Positions 8,264 through 16,632 of a DNA stretch of 41,421 bases are shown here, piece after piece; positions within the stretch are counted from its first letter, which is position 1, and each line of letters begins with the position of its first letter. Origin of the DNA: an uncultured Muribaculaceae bacterium (GTDB lineage Bacteria > Bacteroidota > Bacteroidia > Bacteroidales > Muribaculaceae). Under the pieces are notes generated by a model that was not told the origin of the DNA, made no database searches, and saw nothing but the letters and a program-made list of their open reading frames with translations. The stretch is taken from contig CAJUOB010000025.1 in the NCBI GenBank assembly GCA_910587915.1, forward strand, positions 1 through 41,421. Reading direction: 5' to 3'. Made by a program: the position numbers and the translations under genes.

Positions 8264-8755
8264 ATGACAATGAAACAGACAATATTGCTCGCAGCCATCT
8301 GCATAGCCCTTCTTATATGTGCCGTAGGATACAGCGATTCTGCCTACCATACGGCCCTCGGACGCAAAGCTCCTGATTTTTATGCCACCAACCAGAACTC
8401 ATCGGTATCGGCTGCCTCTCTTAAAGGCAACTATACTGTCCTCAACTTCTGGTCGTCGACCGATGCACCATCGCGCGAAGCTGCGAATGTCTATACCGCA
8501 TGGAAACGTCAGCACCCCGAGAATGACCTTAGGCTTGTGTCGGTAAATTTCGATAAAAATGCCGATCTTTTTCGCGAAATTGTAAGAATGGATAGTCTTG
8601 TACCTTCCCAGCAATATCATGTTGCCGGTGATACAGCCAAGGCTATCATCGATAACTATGGTCTGCGCGAGGGCTTTGGTTCTCTCCTGATCGACCCCTC
8701 CGGAAAGATAATAGCCCACAATCCAAGCCCCGAATCTCTCTCTGCTATCCGTTGA
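8264..8755 (+). CDS. Thioredoxin-fold protein (TlpA/ResA-like) lacking the CxxC motif
   Basis: The 163-residue protein has an N-terminal membrane anchor or signal (about 6-23) and a periplasmic thioredoxin-like domain. APDFYATNQNSSVSAASLKGNYTVLNFW is the typical entry strand of TlpA/ResA/AhpC proteins, and the C-terminal GFGSLLIDPSGKIIA is the conserved cis-Pro region and last strand. Where active members read W-C-x-x-C, this one reads T-D-A-P-S (66-70): both cysteines are replaced while the preceding NFW is intact. It therefore cannot do dithiol chemistry. A binding or scaffold role is possible. The start may be 8264 or 8270. Confidence 0.8.
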   Translation: MTMKQTILLAAICIALLICAVGYSDSAYHTALGRKAPDFYATNQNSSVSAASLKGNYTVLNFWSSTDAPSREAANVYTAWKRQHPENDLRLVSVNFDKNADLFREIVRMDSLVPSQQYHVAGDTAKAIIDNYGLREGFGSLLIDPSGKIIAHNPSPESLSAIR

Positions 8756-8800
8756 GGGCATCGGGTGCTTATATCAGAAAAGATGGGTTGGGGTAGGTAT

Positions 8801-8866
8801 AAAAAAGAAATTGATTGTCTCCCGACAACCAATCCAGTTAACCTTAAATCTATACCATGAAAAACA
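8801..8866 (-). ncRNA. Candidate small RNA with its own promoter and terminator
   Basis: On the minus strand a consensus promoter (8872-8903) is followed about 30-60 bases later by an excellent intrinsic terminator: GATTGGTTGTC, loop GGGA, GACAATCAATTT, then CTTTTTT. The predicted transcript is about 65 nt with no plausible reading frame. It lies downstream of the MATE gene on the same strand, in the gap between convergent genes. The layout resembles the description of the Bacteroidales-1 RNA motif (promoter to terminator, no associated gene), but I cannot test membership. Confidence 0.6.
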
Positions 8867-8871
8867 CATTG

Positions 8872-8903
8872 CAAAGGTAGTGCCTTTTACTATTATGTGC
8901 AAG
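8872..8903 (-). promoter_or_regulatory. Promoter of the candidate small RNA
   Basis: CTTG (complement of 8900-8903), a 20-nt spacer, and TACCTTTG (complement of 8872-8879) give a full match to the Bacteroidetes sigma factor consensus. No protein-coding gene lies downstream of it on this strand until 7078. Confidence 0.68.
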
Positions 8904-9003
8904 CATATAGCGACAAAATGTGTGCTTATTAACACTAATTAACGCTAATAATTCATTTTGCTTGCGTCTTGCTTGCTTTTTGGTGGTGGGTGGTGGTTGC
9001 TGC

Positions 9004-10293
9004 TTACTTTTTGCTAAAGCGTCGGTATAGGATGGTCTCGGCCATTCCTCTTGTAGCGAGATAGGCGCAGAACGATAGCCACAACGCGTCGTTTGCCATC
9101 GTGCCGTATAGCATGAAATACATACCAAAGAATATAATCATGGCAGCAGCCATGGCTATCAGCATGGCTCGAGTGCGAGTGAGTCCGATTAAAATACCAT
9201 CCCATATGAATGCCGCGAAGCCGCATAGCGGGACCGCTACAGCCCATGGCATGTATCTGCGGGCGACCATAAGCACGTCGCGGTCTTCAGCGAGCAGTCC
9301 AAGGAACTGTTCGCCGGCAACGATATAGAGTACAGCGAAACATAGTGCACAGATCACTCCCGTTTTCATGAGAGATTTTATGAGTGTTTTCAGCGCAGAG
9401 CTGTCTCCGCGGCCGTAATATTTTCCGGCTAACGCCTCGCCGGCAAATGCAAATCCATCCATGAAGAATGAAAAAAGCATGAATAGTTGCAGAAGCAGGG
9501 CATTTGCTGCCAGAATGTCGACACCTTTGACAGCTCCGGCATGGGTGAACCAAAGTGTTACGGCTACCAGACAGGCTGTGCGCAGAAATATATCGGAATT
9601 GATTTTGAAAAAAGATACAAGACCGCTACGCATCAGTATATCGCGCCACGGCATGCGCTCCGGTGAGTATTTACGTAATATAATCAGCATTGCCATGATG
9701 GCTCCAAACCATTGGGCAACAGTTGTGCCTGTGGCCACGCCTTCAATTTTCAGACCAAATCCGAATACAAGCGAAGCGCTGACGGCGATATTCACCACAT
9801 TTGTGGCAATAGCCACCCACATGGGTGCGCGCGAGTTCTGCATGCCGATAAACCATCCAGTAAAGGCATAGGTGGCCATGACGGCCGGTGCGCCATATAT
9901 GCATATGGAAAAGTAGTGCGAGGCAAGAGCCTGAGTGGAATCATCGGCATCCATAAACTCGAGCACAAAGTGTCCACACGGCGCCCCCAGCGCGATGATG
10001 GCTATGCCAAGGGCGAGTCCAACAGCGAGCGATCGCCACAGTATGAGGTTTGTGCGCCGACGGTCGGCTGCGCCATAAGCTTGTGCGGTAAGCCCCGATG
10101 TGCCCATCCGGAGAAAATTGAAGAGCCAGTAGAGGATATTGAACACAGTCCCACCCAATGCGATGGCCCCTATATAGACAGCATCGCCGATGTGGCCGGT
10201 TATGGCCACGTCGACGAGACTGAGTATAGGTGTGGTTATATTAGATACTATCGCCGGAAGAGCGATGGACCGTATTTCGGCGAAGTGTTTCAT
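9004..10293 (-). CDS. MATE family efflux transporter (DinF-like)
   Basis: The 429-residue protein has about 12 hydrophobic helices in two similar halves. It begins IALPAIVSNITTPILSLVDVAITGHIGD, the first-helix signature of the DinF branch of MATE exporters (sodium- or proton-coupled efflux of drugs or metabolites). Its ATG overlaps the stop of the OPT transporter by ATGA, so the two are translationally coupled. It is the last gene of the par-operon run and is followed by the small-RNA locus. The substrate is unknown. Confidence 0.9.
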   Translation of the reverse strand: MKHFAEIRSIALPAIVSNITTPILSLVDVAITGHIGDAVYIGAIALGGTVFNILYWLFNFLRMGTSGLTAQAYGAADRRRTNLILWRSLAVGLALGIAIIALGAPCGHFVLEFMDADDSTQALASHYFSICIYGAPAVMATYAFTGWFIGMQNSRAPMWVAIATNVVNIAVSASLVFGFGLKIEGVATGTTVAQWFGAIMAMLIILRKYSPERMPWRDILMRSGLVSFFKINSDIFLRTACLVAVTLWFTHAGAVKGVDILAANALLLQLFMLFSFFMDGFAFAGEALAGKYYGRGDSSALKTLIKSLMKTGVICALCFAVLYIVAGEQFLGLLAEDRDVLMVARRYMPWAVAVPLCGFAAFIWDGILIGLTRTRAMLIAMAAAMIIFFGMYFMLYGTMANDALWLSFCAYLATRGMAETILYRRFSKK

Positions 10294-12284
10294 GCCTTAC
10301 GGCCGGCGCGTGTCGATGCTATGTAGAGGTATGCGATGATCGCTGCATAGGCCACCAGACCGAGAAGCTGAGGAATGAACTCATTGCCATTCTCAGGCAC
10401 TTCCTTGCCGCACATTATGGTGATGGCGGCAAATACGCCGAAGAGAGCACCACCGGCGATAAGGCCCGATGAAATAAGGGTTCCGCGGTCGGTGCGGGCT
10501 TTGTTCACAGCCTCATCTTTAGAGCTGTGGCTTACGAACCAGTTGATAAGACCGCCCACAAGCATGGGGGTGTTGAGCTGCAGTGGCAGGAACATACCGA
10601 GGCAGAATGCCAGCGCCGGAACGCCAAGCCAGTTAAGTATCAGGGCAAGGATTGCTCCTACGATGTAGAGGGTCCAAGGGGTATCGCCACCCATCATCAT
10701 GGGTTCGATTACTTTAGCCATGGCGTTGGCCTGAGGTGCTGCCATGGCACCTTCGCCTGTGAAGCCGTAGACGTTATTGAGCATCAGCATCACGCCGCCT
10801 ACTGTAGCTGCCGAGACGAGTGTGCCGAGGAACTTCCAACTTTCCTGTTTTTTAGGAGTGGAGCCGAGCCAATAGCCAATCTTGAGGTCGGTGACGAATC
10901 CACCGGCCATGGAGAGTGCCGTACATACCACGCCACCGAGTACCATTGCAGCCACGATGCCGGATGTGCCGTTGAGACCTATAGCCACGAAGACTCCTGA
11001 GGCGATGATGAGCGTCATGAGAGTCATACCACTCACGGGGTTGCTGCCCACGATTGCGATGGCATTGGCTGCGACGGTGGTGAAGAGGAACGCGATTACA
11101 GTTACAACCAGCCATGCTACGAGTGCCTGCCAGAAAGTGTGGATGACACCCATCCAGAAGAACAACAGCACACCGATAAGAGCAATGCCGGTGAAGTAGG
11201 CGATATGCTTCATCGATATGTCGAGCTGCCAGCGATTGCTCTTGCCGGCTGTGGATGCACCCTTGAGCTCGCGCGCTGCAAGGCCGACTGCATCGCCTAT
11301 GATACCGCGCGATTTCACAATGCCGATGATGCCGGCCATGGCTATACCACCGATGCCAATCATACGAGCGTATTCACTGAATATCGCGCTCGGTGCCATA
11401 GCTGCGATTTCGGGCGAGCCATAGGCTCCCATCAGCGGAATCACGAACCACCATACAAATATGGAGCCGGCGAAGATAACAAATGCATATTTGAGGCCTA
11501 CTATATAGCCCAGACCGAGTACGGCGGCTCCTGTGTTGCACGACAGCACGAACTTGGTTTTTGCAGCGAGTGCCTGACCCCAGCTATAGGCTGTGGTAGT
11601 AACGCTTTCTGCCCACCAGCCGAAGGTTGCCACGATATAGTCGTAGAGACCACCGATGAGCGATGCAATGACAAGAAGCTTGGCCTGACCATCGGAAGAT
11701 CCTTGTTTGGATGCTTCGCCGCTGACCAGCACCTGAGTGGTAGCCGTTGCTTCGGGGAAAGGATACTTTCCGTGCATGTCCTTCACGAAATATTTACGGA
11801 AAGGAATGAAGAATAGGATGCCGAGTACGCCGCCGAACAGCGAACTAAGGAATACTTCAAGGAAATTTACAGTTATTTCGGGATGTGTGGCCTGAAGAAT
11901 GTAGAGTGCCGGTAGAGTGAAGATGGTTCCGGCAACGATTACGCCGGAGCATGCGCCGATCGACTGGATGATGACATTCTGTCCAAGAGGATTCTTTTTT
12001 TTGAGATATCCCGACAGGCCCACGGCTATAATAGCGATGGGGATGGCCGCCTCAAATACCTGTCCAACCTTGAGGCCGAGATAGGCTGCCGCGGCACTGA
12101 ATACCACAGCGAGGATAAGGCCGGTGATAACTGAGTAGGGGGTAACCTCCGCATAGTCGCGTGCAGGATGCATCAGAGGGCGGTACTCCTCGTCGGCTGC
12201 GAGTTCTCTGAACGCATTTTCCGGAAGATCGACCGGATCTACTTCGGCCGCCGGAATGTCGTAGTCTTTTTGTTTACTTTTCAT
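10290..12284 (-). CDS. OPT family oligopeptide transporter
   Basis: The 664-residue protein is mostly membrane segments (roughly 15). The N-terminal cytoplasmic stretch leads into TPYSVITGLILAVVFSAAAAYLGLKVGQ, a start typical of bacterial OPT proteins. KYPFPEATAT in the first third and IGYWLGSTPKKQ later are characteristic loops. OPT proteins are secondary importers of oligopeptides or metal chelates. It starts 12 bases after the transglycosylase stop, and its own stop overlaps the MATE start. A peptide importer directly after a wall-degrading enzyme would suit recycling of wall peptides, but that is inference. Confidence 0.9.
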   Translation of the reverse strand: MKSKQKDYDIPAAEVDPVDLPENAFRELAADEEYRPLMHPARDYAEVTPYSVITGLILAVVFSAAAAYLGLKVGQVFEAAIPIAIIAVGLSGYLKKKNPLGQNVIIQSIGACSGVIVAGTIFTLPALYILQATHPEITVNFLEVFLSSLFGGVLGILFFIPFRKYFVKDMHGKYPFPEATATTQVLVSGEASKQGSSDGQAKLLVIASLIGGLYDYIVATFGWWAESVTTTAYSWGQALAAKTKFVLSCNTGAAVLGLGYIVGLKYAFVIFAGSIFVWWFVIPLMGAYGSPEIAAMAPSAIFSEYARMIGIGGIAMAGIIGIVKSRGIIGDAVGLAARELKGASTAGKSNRWQLDISMKHIAYFTGIALIGVLLFFWMGVIHTFWQALVAWLVVTVIAFLFTTVAANAIAIVGSNPVSGMTLMTLIIASGVFVAIGLNGTSGIVAAMVLGGVVCTALSMAGGFVTDLKIGYWLGSTPKKQESWKFLGTLVSAATVGGVMLMLNNVYGFTGEGAMAAPQANAMAKVIEPMMMGGDTPWTLYIVGAILALILNWLGVPALAFCLGMFLPLQLNTPMLVGGLINWFVSHSSKDEAVNKARTDRGTLISSGLIAGGALFGVFAAITIMCGKEVPENGNEFIPQLLGLVAYAAIIAYLYIASTRAGRKA

Positions 12285-12296
12285 AGAAATGACTGG

Positions 12297-13973
12297 TTAG
12301 GGAATAGACAGGCGCTGTCCGGCCTGGATATTATTATTCTTAAGGTTGTTGGCTTTTTTTATCTTGTCGACGGTCGTGCCATATTTCTTGGCGATTTTCG
12401 ACAGGTTCTCGCCTTTTCTCACCGTGTGAGTCTTGGGTTTGGCGGCAGCCTTTGGTGTCGCCTTGGCTTTGGCCTTTTCAACCTTTTTGGGTGTTTCCTT
12501 GACTATCGGCTCCTCTTTGGGTTCTTCTTTTGGAGCTTCGAAGGCTGCTCCTACGGTTTTGGCCGCACCTATACTGTCGGGGGCTGCGGACTGGAGTGAG
12601 TCGTTGGGAGCGGAGGCCTGTACGGTTAAGGTGTCGGTTGTGGCTACAGTCTGCTCGACTTTAGGCTCTTCGGTTTTGGGCTTGTATACTCTGCGTGTGC
12701 TTACGATCTTTAGCTTTTTGCCGGCTTTCACACTCTTACCCACCTTGTTGTATTTGCGTATGGTGGCAACGGACACTCCATATTTGTTCGCAATTTTCGA
12801 GAGGTTCTCGCCGCGGCGTACAGTATGCCATTTCACCACTTCTTCATCGTAGTATTCACCCTTGGCATCGCGTCCTACGGAAGCACCGGAGGCCGGCTCC
12901 ACAATCCCACGGCGTGAATATTTTGTTGCATCGTGGTTCACGATGGAATCCTCGTTGACAATATAGGCATATGCCTGAAGAGACGGAAGGACAAGAGAGT
13001 AGGGGCGGATGTCGCCTGGGATGAGATCGGTGCGGAATTGGGGATTTAGTGCACGCAATTCGGCCAACGGAATGTCCATCACCTGAGATATCTGATCGAA
13101 ATGCACCCTACGGGTCACATGGACGGTGTCGGTTACAAGCGGACGACGAGCAAGGGCCGGAGATATGTTGTGGTCCTTGTGGTAGTTCATTATATAGTTG
13201 GCGGCAATGAACGTTGGAACATATCCACGGGTCTCGGCAGGCAGGAAAGGATATATCTCCCAGAAATCATGCTTGCCGTCGCCGGCGCGACGAAGTGCTT
13301 TGTTCACATTGCCGGGGCCGCAGTTGTAAGCGGCGATTGCGAGCGACCAATCGTTGTATGTCTGATAGAGCTGTTTCAGGTAGCGGGCGGCAGCATCGGA
13401 TGCGAGGTATGGGTCGCGTCGTTGGTCCACGAGCGAATTGATCTCCAATCCAAGTCCGGTTGCAGTCGGAGACATGAACTGCCACAGGCCTGCAGCGCCT
13501 GCTTTCGACACAGCTGTTGGAATAAGGGCCGATTCAATCACCGGCAGGTATTTGAGTTCCAAAGGCATGCTATGTCGCTCGAGGGCAGCCTCGAATATCG
13601 GCATGTAGTACATGCTGAGGCCCAGCATATTCTCTACCAGCTGCGGTCGGTTGGCATAGTAGCGTATGGCGCCTTTCACCAATGAGTTGAAAGGCATCTC
13701 TATCACTGTGGGCAGCTTTCCGAGACGTTCTATTATCAGTGCATCATCGAGCGAGCCGGTGTTTTTTCGGTCTGCTTCATAGTCGAGGACGGCGTAATTT
13801 TTGAGATACCATTCCTCGAGCATCTTTTTTGTGTCTGTCTCGCAGCTTGCCGGCATTACGAGTGTCGGTTCCATCGTGGCGTCGCTCACCGACAGCACCG
13901 ACTGTGCTTGTACGGTGGCGCTACCCGCAAGGACAGCACCGGCTGCAAGAAGTATTTTGAGAGAATTATTCAT
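12297..13973 (-). CDS. Membrane-bound lytic transglycosylase D-like protein with two LysM domains
   Basis: The 558-residue protein has a signal peptide (1-23) and a lytic transglycosylase domain (about 115-260). Catalytic Glu147 is in the VIESALIPTAVSKAGAAGLWQFM region, with AIAAYNCGPGNV downstream. Two LysM domains follow near 385-428 and 515-558 (each with RRGENLSKIA or RKGENLSKIA), separated by a Lys/Pro/Ala-rich linker with repeated KEEP units. It cuts glycan strands in the periplasm with formation of 1,6-anhydromuramic acid. The linker composition is low-complexity. Position after parA-parB-DUF5683 is the conserved Bacteroidetes arrangement. Confidence 0.93.
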   Translation of the reverse strand: MNNSLKILLAAGAVLAGSATVQAQSVLSVSDATMEPTLVMPASCETDTKKMLEEWYLKNYAVLDYEADRKNTGSLDDALIIERLGKLPTVIEMPFNSLVKGAIRYYANRPQLVENMLGLSMYYMPIFEAALERHSMPLELKYLPVIESALIPTAVSKAGAAGLWQFMSPTATGLGLEINSLVDQRRDPYLASDAAARYLKQLYQTYNDWSLAIAAYNCGPGNVNKALRRAGDGKHDFWEIYPFLPAETRGYVPTFIAANYIMNYHKDHNISPALARRPLVTDTVHVTRRVHFDQISQVMDIPLAELRALNPQFRTDLIPGDIRPYSLVLPSLQAYAYIVNEDSIVNHDATKYSRRGIVEPASGASVGRDAKGEYYDEEVVKWHTVRRGENLSKIANKYGVSVATIRKYNKVGKSVKAGKKLKIVSTRRVYKPKTEEPKVEQTVATTDTLTVQASAPNDSLQSAAPDSIGAAKTVGAAFEAPKEEPKEEPIVKETPKKVEKAKAKATPKAAAKPKTHTVRKGENLSKIAKKYGTTVDKIKKANNLKNNNIQAGQRLSIP

Positions 13974-14000
13974 CGTAGATATGATAATGATAGGTAGAAA

Positions 14001-14765
14001 TCAGAATGTGAAGGCCCAGGCGAGTCCGAACGCCGGTTTTTCGCCTCGGGCTTCCTGGAATATCACCGGGGTAACATCCATGCTAAGTTCGGGGGTGATA
14101 TCGAAGTGCGAGAGTGATGCGTCGACATATGCATCGACCATTGCAAGGAGATACACTCCCACCATCGAGATTATACAGAGATCGCGGTTTCGGCGATAGT
14201 AGTTTTTCCTTGATTGCAGTACGTTGGTGAGCCATGTGCGGTCGAGATCGCCCTCGACAGTAGTCGGGGGGAAGAAATCCATGTATGAATTGGTCGACGG
14301 GTCGTTGTCCATTATGTCGCGATAGGCGCGGGTGTAGTCATCGAGCATGTTGTTGTTCCACGACGTCGCATAGACCAGGCCCATGTATCCGCCCACAATG
14401 ATTGGTAATTTCCAGTACCGTCGGTTGTAGATCTGGCCCAAGCCCGGGAAAAGCGCCGACAGCCATACCGCACGGGTCGGGTCGGGATTGAACACCACAC
14501 TGCGTTCTTCCCAGCGGTCGTAGGGCGATTCCATTTCTTCTACCACTTCCGGGGCTGCGGCTATACTGTCGGTTTTCTCTATTCCGGCCTCGCCAAGCAC
14601 AACTTCCACAGCATCCGGAGCATCGGCAATGGTGTCGGTTACGGTATGAGTGGTCTTAACCGGCAGATGGCGGCCGGGGTCCTGGGCACATGCGGCTATG
14701 CCCGCAATGGCAATGGCCACTGCGAAAAACATAGTTCGCATAGCGGATATAAGCTTGCTATTCAT
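14001..14765 (-). CDS. DUF5683 domain-containing membrane protein
   Basis: This 254-residue protein has a signal or anchor segment (about 10-27, ending IAACAQ), a Pro/Ala/Glu-rich periplasmic linker, and a C-terminal domain. That domain has SALFPGLGQIYNRRYWKLPII and two or three membrane segments, the hallmark of DUF5683. It is regularly found between parB and the LysM transglycosylase in Bacteroidetes; its role is unknown. The start at 14765 overlaps the parB stop by eight bases; longer in-frame starts lie inside parB and are rejected. Confidence 0.85.
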   Translation of the reverse strand: MNSKLISAMRTMFFAVAIAIAGIAACAQDPGRHLPVKTTHTVTDTIADAPDAVEVVLGEAGIEKTDSIAAAPEVVEEMESPYDRWEERSVVFNPDPTRAVWLSALFPGLGQIYNRRYWKLPIIVGGYMGLVYATSWNNNMLDDYTRAYRDIMDNDPSTNSYMDFFPPTTVEGDLDRTWLTNVLQSRKNYYRRNRDLCIISMVGVYLLAMVDAYVDASLSHFDITPELSMDVTPVIFQEARGEKPAFGLAWAFTF

Positions 14766-15648
14766 CGTGCTGCTTGAGCGAATCGAAAAGTGTGATGAGT
14801 CTTTCCAGTTCGTTTTCATCCTGAAAAGAGAATGTGATCCGTCCGCGGCCTTTTTTATCGCAGGTAAACTGCACCGGTGTGCGGAATACCGACGAGAGGT
14901 GCTTCTTGAGAACATCGTAGTCGTCGGACTGTGCGGAGCGTTTTGCCTTTTCTTCGGTCTCGCCGGCTTCGGCCGCTTTTTGGTAGGCCTTGGCAAGTTC
15001 TTCAACATTGCGCACCGACAGGTGGCGCTTCAGGATTTCGTTATAGAGTTTTAGCTGCAGCGCCGGATCGGAAATTGTCAGCAGAGCTCTGGCATGGCCC
15101 ATGTCTACACGTTTGTCGCGTAGTCCAAGCTGTACTTCGGCAGGGAGTTTCAGCAGGCGCAGGAAGTTGGCTACGGTGGCGCGTTTTTTGCCTATGCGTT
15201 CGCTGAGTTTTTCCTGTGTGAGATTGCACTGGTCTATCAGTTTTTTGAATGTCAAGGCTATCTCTATTGCGTTCAGGTCCTCACGCTGTATATTCTCGAT
15301 CAGGGCCATTTCCGTGAGTTCCGCTTCGTTAGCGGTGCGGATATACGCCGGCACAGATGTCAGGCCGGCCATAAGGGCTGCCCGGTAGCGGCGCTCACCG
15401 GCAATAATCTGATAGGTATCGGGACCTGTCTTGCGCAGCGACAGCGGCTGGATTATGCCAAGTTGCGCTATCGAAGCGGCAAGTTCCTCGAGGGCTTCCT
15501 CGTCGAAAAAAGTACGGGGTTGGTCGGGATTGGGCGATATGGCGTCGAGGGCTACTTCGTTAATGGCCGAAGAGCCGCGCGCAGGTGCGTCGTCCATGGA
15601 TATAAGGGAGTCGAGTCCTCTGCCAAGTGCGTTTCTTTTTATCGACAT
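14758..15648 (-). CDS. parB: Chromosome partitioning protein ParB
   Basis: The 296-residue protein has the short N-terminal box RNALGRGLDSLI that contacts ParA. The ParB/Sulfiredoxin CTPase domain includes NPDQPRTFF and the GERRYRAA motif. An HTH region (LTQEKLSERIGKKRATVANFLRLL) binds parS, and a C-terminal dimerisation region rich in charged residues ends the protein. It loads on parS sites and, with ParA, segregates origins. It starts two bases after parA. Confidence 0.96.
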   Translation of the reverse strand: MSIKRNALGRGLDSLISMDDAPARGSSAINEVALDAISPNPDQPRTFFDEEALEELAASIAQLGIIQPLSLRKTGPDTYQIIAGERRYRAALMAGLTSVPAYIRTANEAELTEMALIENIQREDLNAIEIALTFKKLIDQCNLTQEKLSERIGKKRATVANFLRLLKLPAEVQLGLRDKRVDMGHARALLTISDPALQLKLYNEILKRHLSVRNVEELAKAYQKAAEAGETEEKAKRSAQSDDYDVLKKHLSSVFRTPVQFTCDKKGRGRITFSFQDENELERLITLFDSLKQHDE

Positions 15649-15650
15649 AG

Positions 15651-16442
15651 TTATTTTATGCTATGAGTTTGCTTTTTGCGGGAGTTTTTTGCTATCAGTT
15701 CTTTTGCAAGAAGTATATGGCTGGTGGCTCCACGGCTTTCCGAGTCGTAGAGGAGTGCCGGCAGACCATGGCTGGGAGCTTCGCTAAGACGGATATTGCG
15801 CGGAATGACAGTATTGAACACCATCTCGGCGAAATGCCCTTTGAGTTCCTCGTAGATTTGATTGGCGAGGCGCAGTCGGGCATCGTACATTGTCAGCAGG
15901 AATCCTTCGATTTCCAGATGCGGATTCAGCCGGCTTTTGATTATGCGAATGGTGTTGAGGAGCTTACTGATGCCTTCAAGTGCGAAGTATTCTGCCTGAA
16001 CCGGTATTATCACCGAGTCGGCTGCAGTGAGGGCGTTGACAGTGATGAGGCCGAGAGAAGGAGAGCAGTCTATGATTATGAAATCGTACTTGTCCTTTAC
16101 GGGCGCGAGCATAGTTTCGAGAACGCGCTCGCGGTTGGGCTTATTGATGAGTTCGATTTCGGCACCGGCAAGGTCGATGCGCGAACCCACAAGAAAAAGT
16201 CCATCCATGCATGTGGCAACTTCCGACCCCTCGAGAGGGTATCCGTCGACCATGCATTCATATATCGAGGAGGCCATCGTACGGGGGTCGATTCCATATC
16301 CCGAAGTGGCATTGGCCTGGGGATCGGCATCGATAATCAATACCTTCTTACCTTCTGCGGCGAGAGAAGCCGCAAGGTTGATTGTAGTGGTGGTTTTGCC
16401 TACGCCACCTTTCTGGTTGGCAATGGCTATGATTTTTTCCAT
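15651..16442 (-). CDS. parA: Chromosome partitioning ATPase ParA/Soj
   Basis: The 263-residue protein has the deviant Walker A box KGGVGKTTT at 11-19, LIIDADPQANAT, and IIIDCSPSLG. The length and the absence of an N-terminal DNA-binding domain mark it as a chromosomal Soj-type ATPase, not a plasmid ParA of the long kind. It forms an ATP-dependent nucleoid-bound gradient that moves ParB-parS complexes. It is the first gene of an apparent operon running to 9004 with gaps no larger than 27 bases. Confidence 0.97.
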   Translation of the reverse strand: MEKIIAIANQKGGVGKTTTTINLAASLAAEGKKVLIIDADPQANATSGYGIDPRTMASSIYECMVDGYPLEGSEVATCMDGLFLVGSRIDLAGAEIELINKPNRERVLETMLAPVKDKYDFIIIDCSPSLGLITVNALTAADSVIIPVQAEYFALEGISKLLNTIRIIKSRLNPHLEIEGFLLTMYDARLRLANQIYEELKGHFAEMVFNTVIPRNIRLSEAPSHGLPALLYDSESRGATSHILLAKELIAKNSRKKQTHSIK

Positions 16443-16461
16443 ATCTATATAAACATATGTG

Positions 16462-16505
16462 CAAAGTAACTAAATAATCGTGAAACACGAAAACTTTGTT
16501 CCACG
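16462..16505 (-). promoter_or_regulatory. parA upstream region with parS-like half-sites
   Basis: CGTGAAAC (16479-16486) and GTTCCACG (16498-16505) are inverted half-sites resembling halves of the bacterial parS palindrome (GTTtCACGTGaAAC type), separated by 11 bases instead of abutting. They lie just upstream of a minus-strand TTACTTTG element (complement of 16462-16469) that could serve parA, where a ParB-type repressor could act. Confidence 0.4.
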
Positions 16506-16564
16506 AAAAAAGGCACATATGTAGATAAGTAGGGCTAAATACCACATTTTTCAGTCAAATCCGT

Positions 16565-16572
16565 TAACTTTG
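16565..16572 (+). promoter_or_regulatory. -7 element of surE promoter
   Basis: TAACTTTG matches TAnnTTTG exactly and lies 60 bases before the surE ATG. The -33 region is T-rich but not a clear match. Confidence 0.5.
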
Positions 16573-16632
16573 TAGCGCTTTCGTTTGTTAATTAAGAAAC
16601 GTTAAGCTATTTTTGAGACAAAATCGACTCTT

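Noticed and set aside
11139..11816. Plus-strand frame antisense to the OPT transporter
   Set aside because: No motif, and it is the complement of hydrophobic codons in a certain membrane protein.
16479..16505. Intact parS site
   Set aside because: The half-sites are 11 bases apart, not abutting, so I list them only as parS-like.
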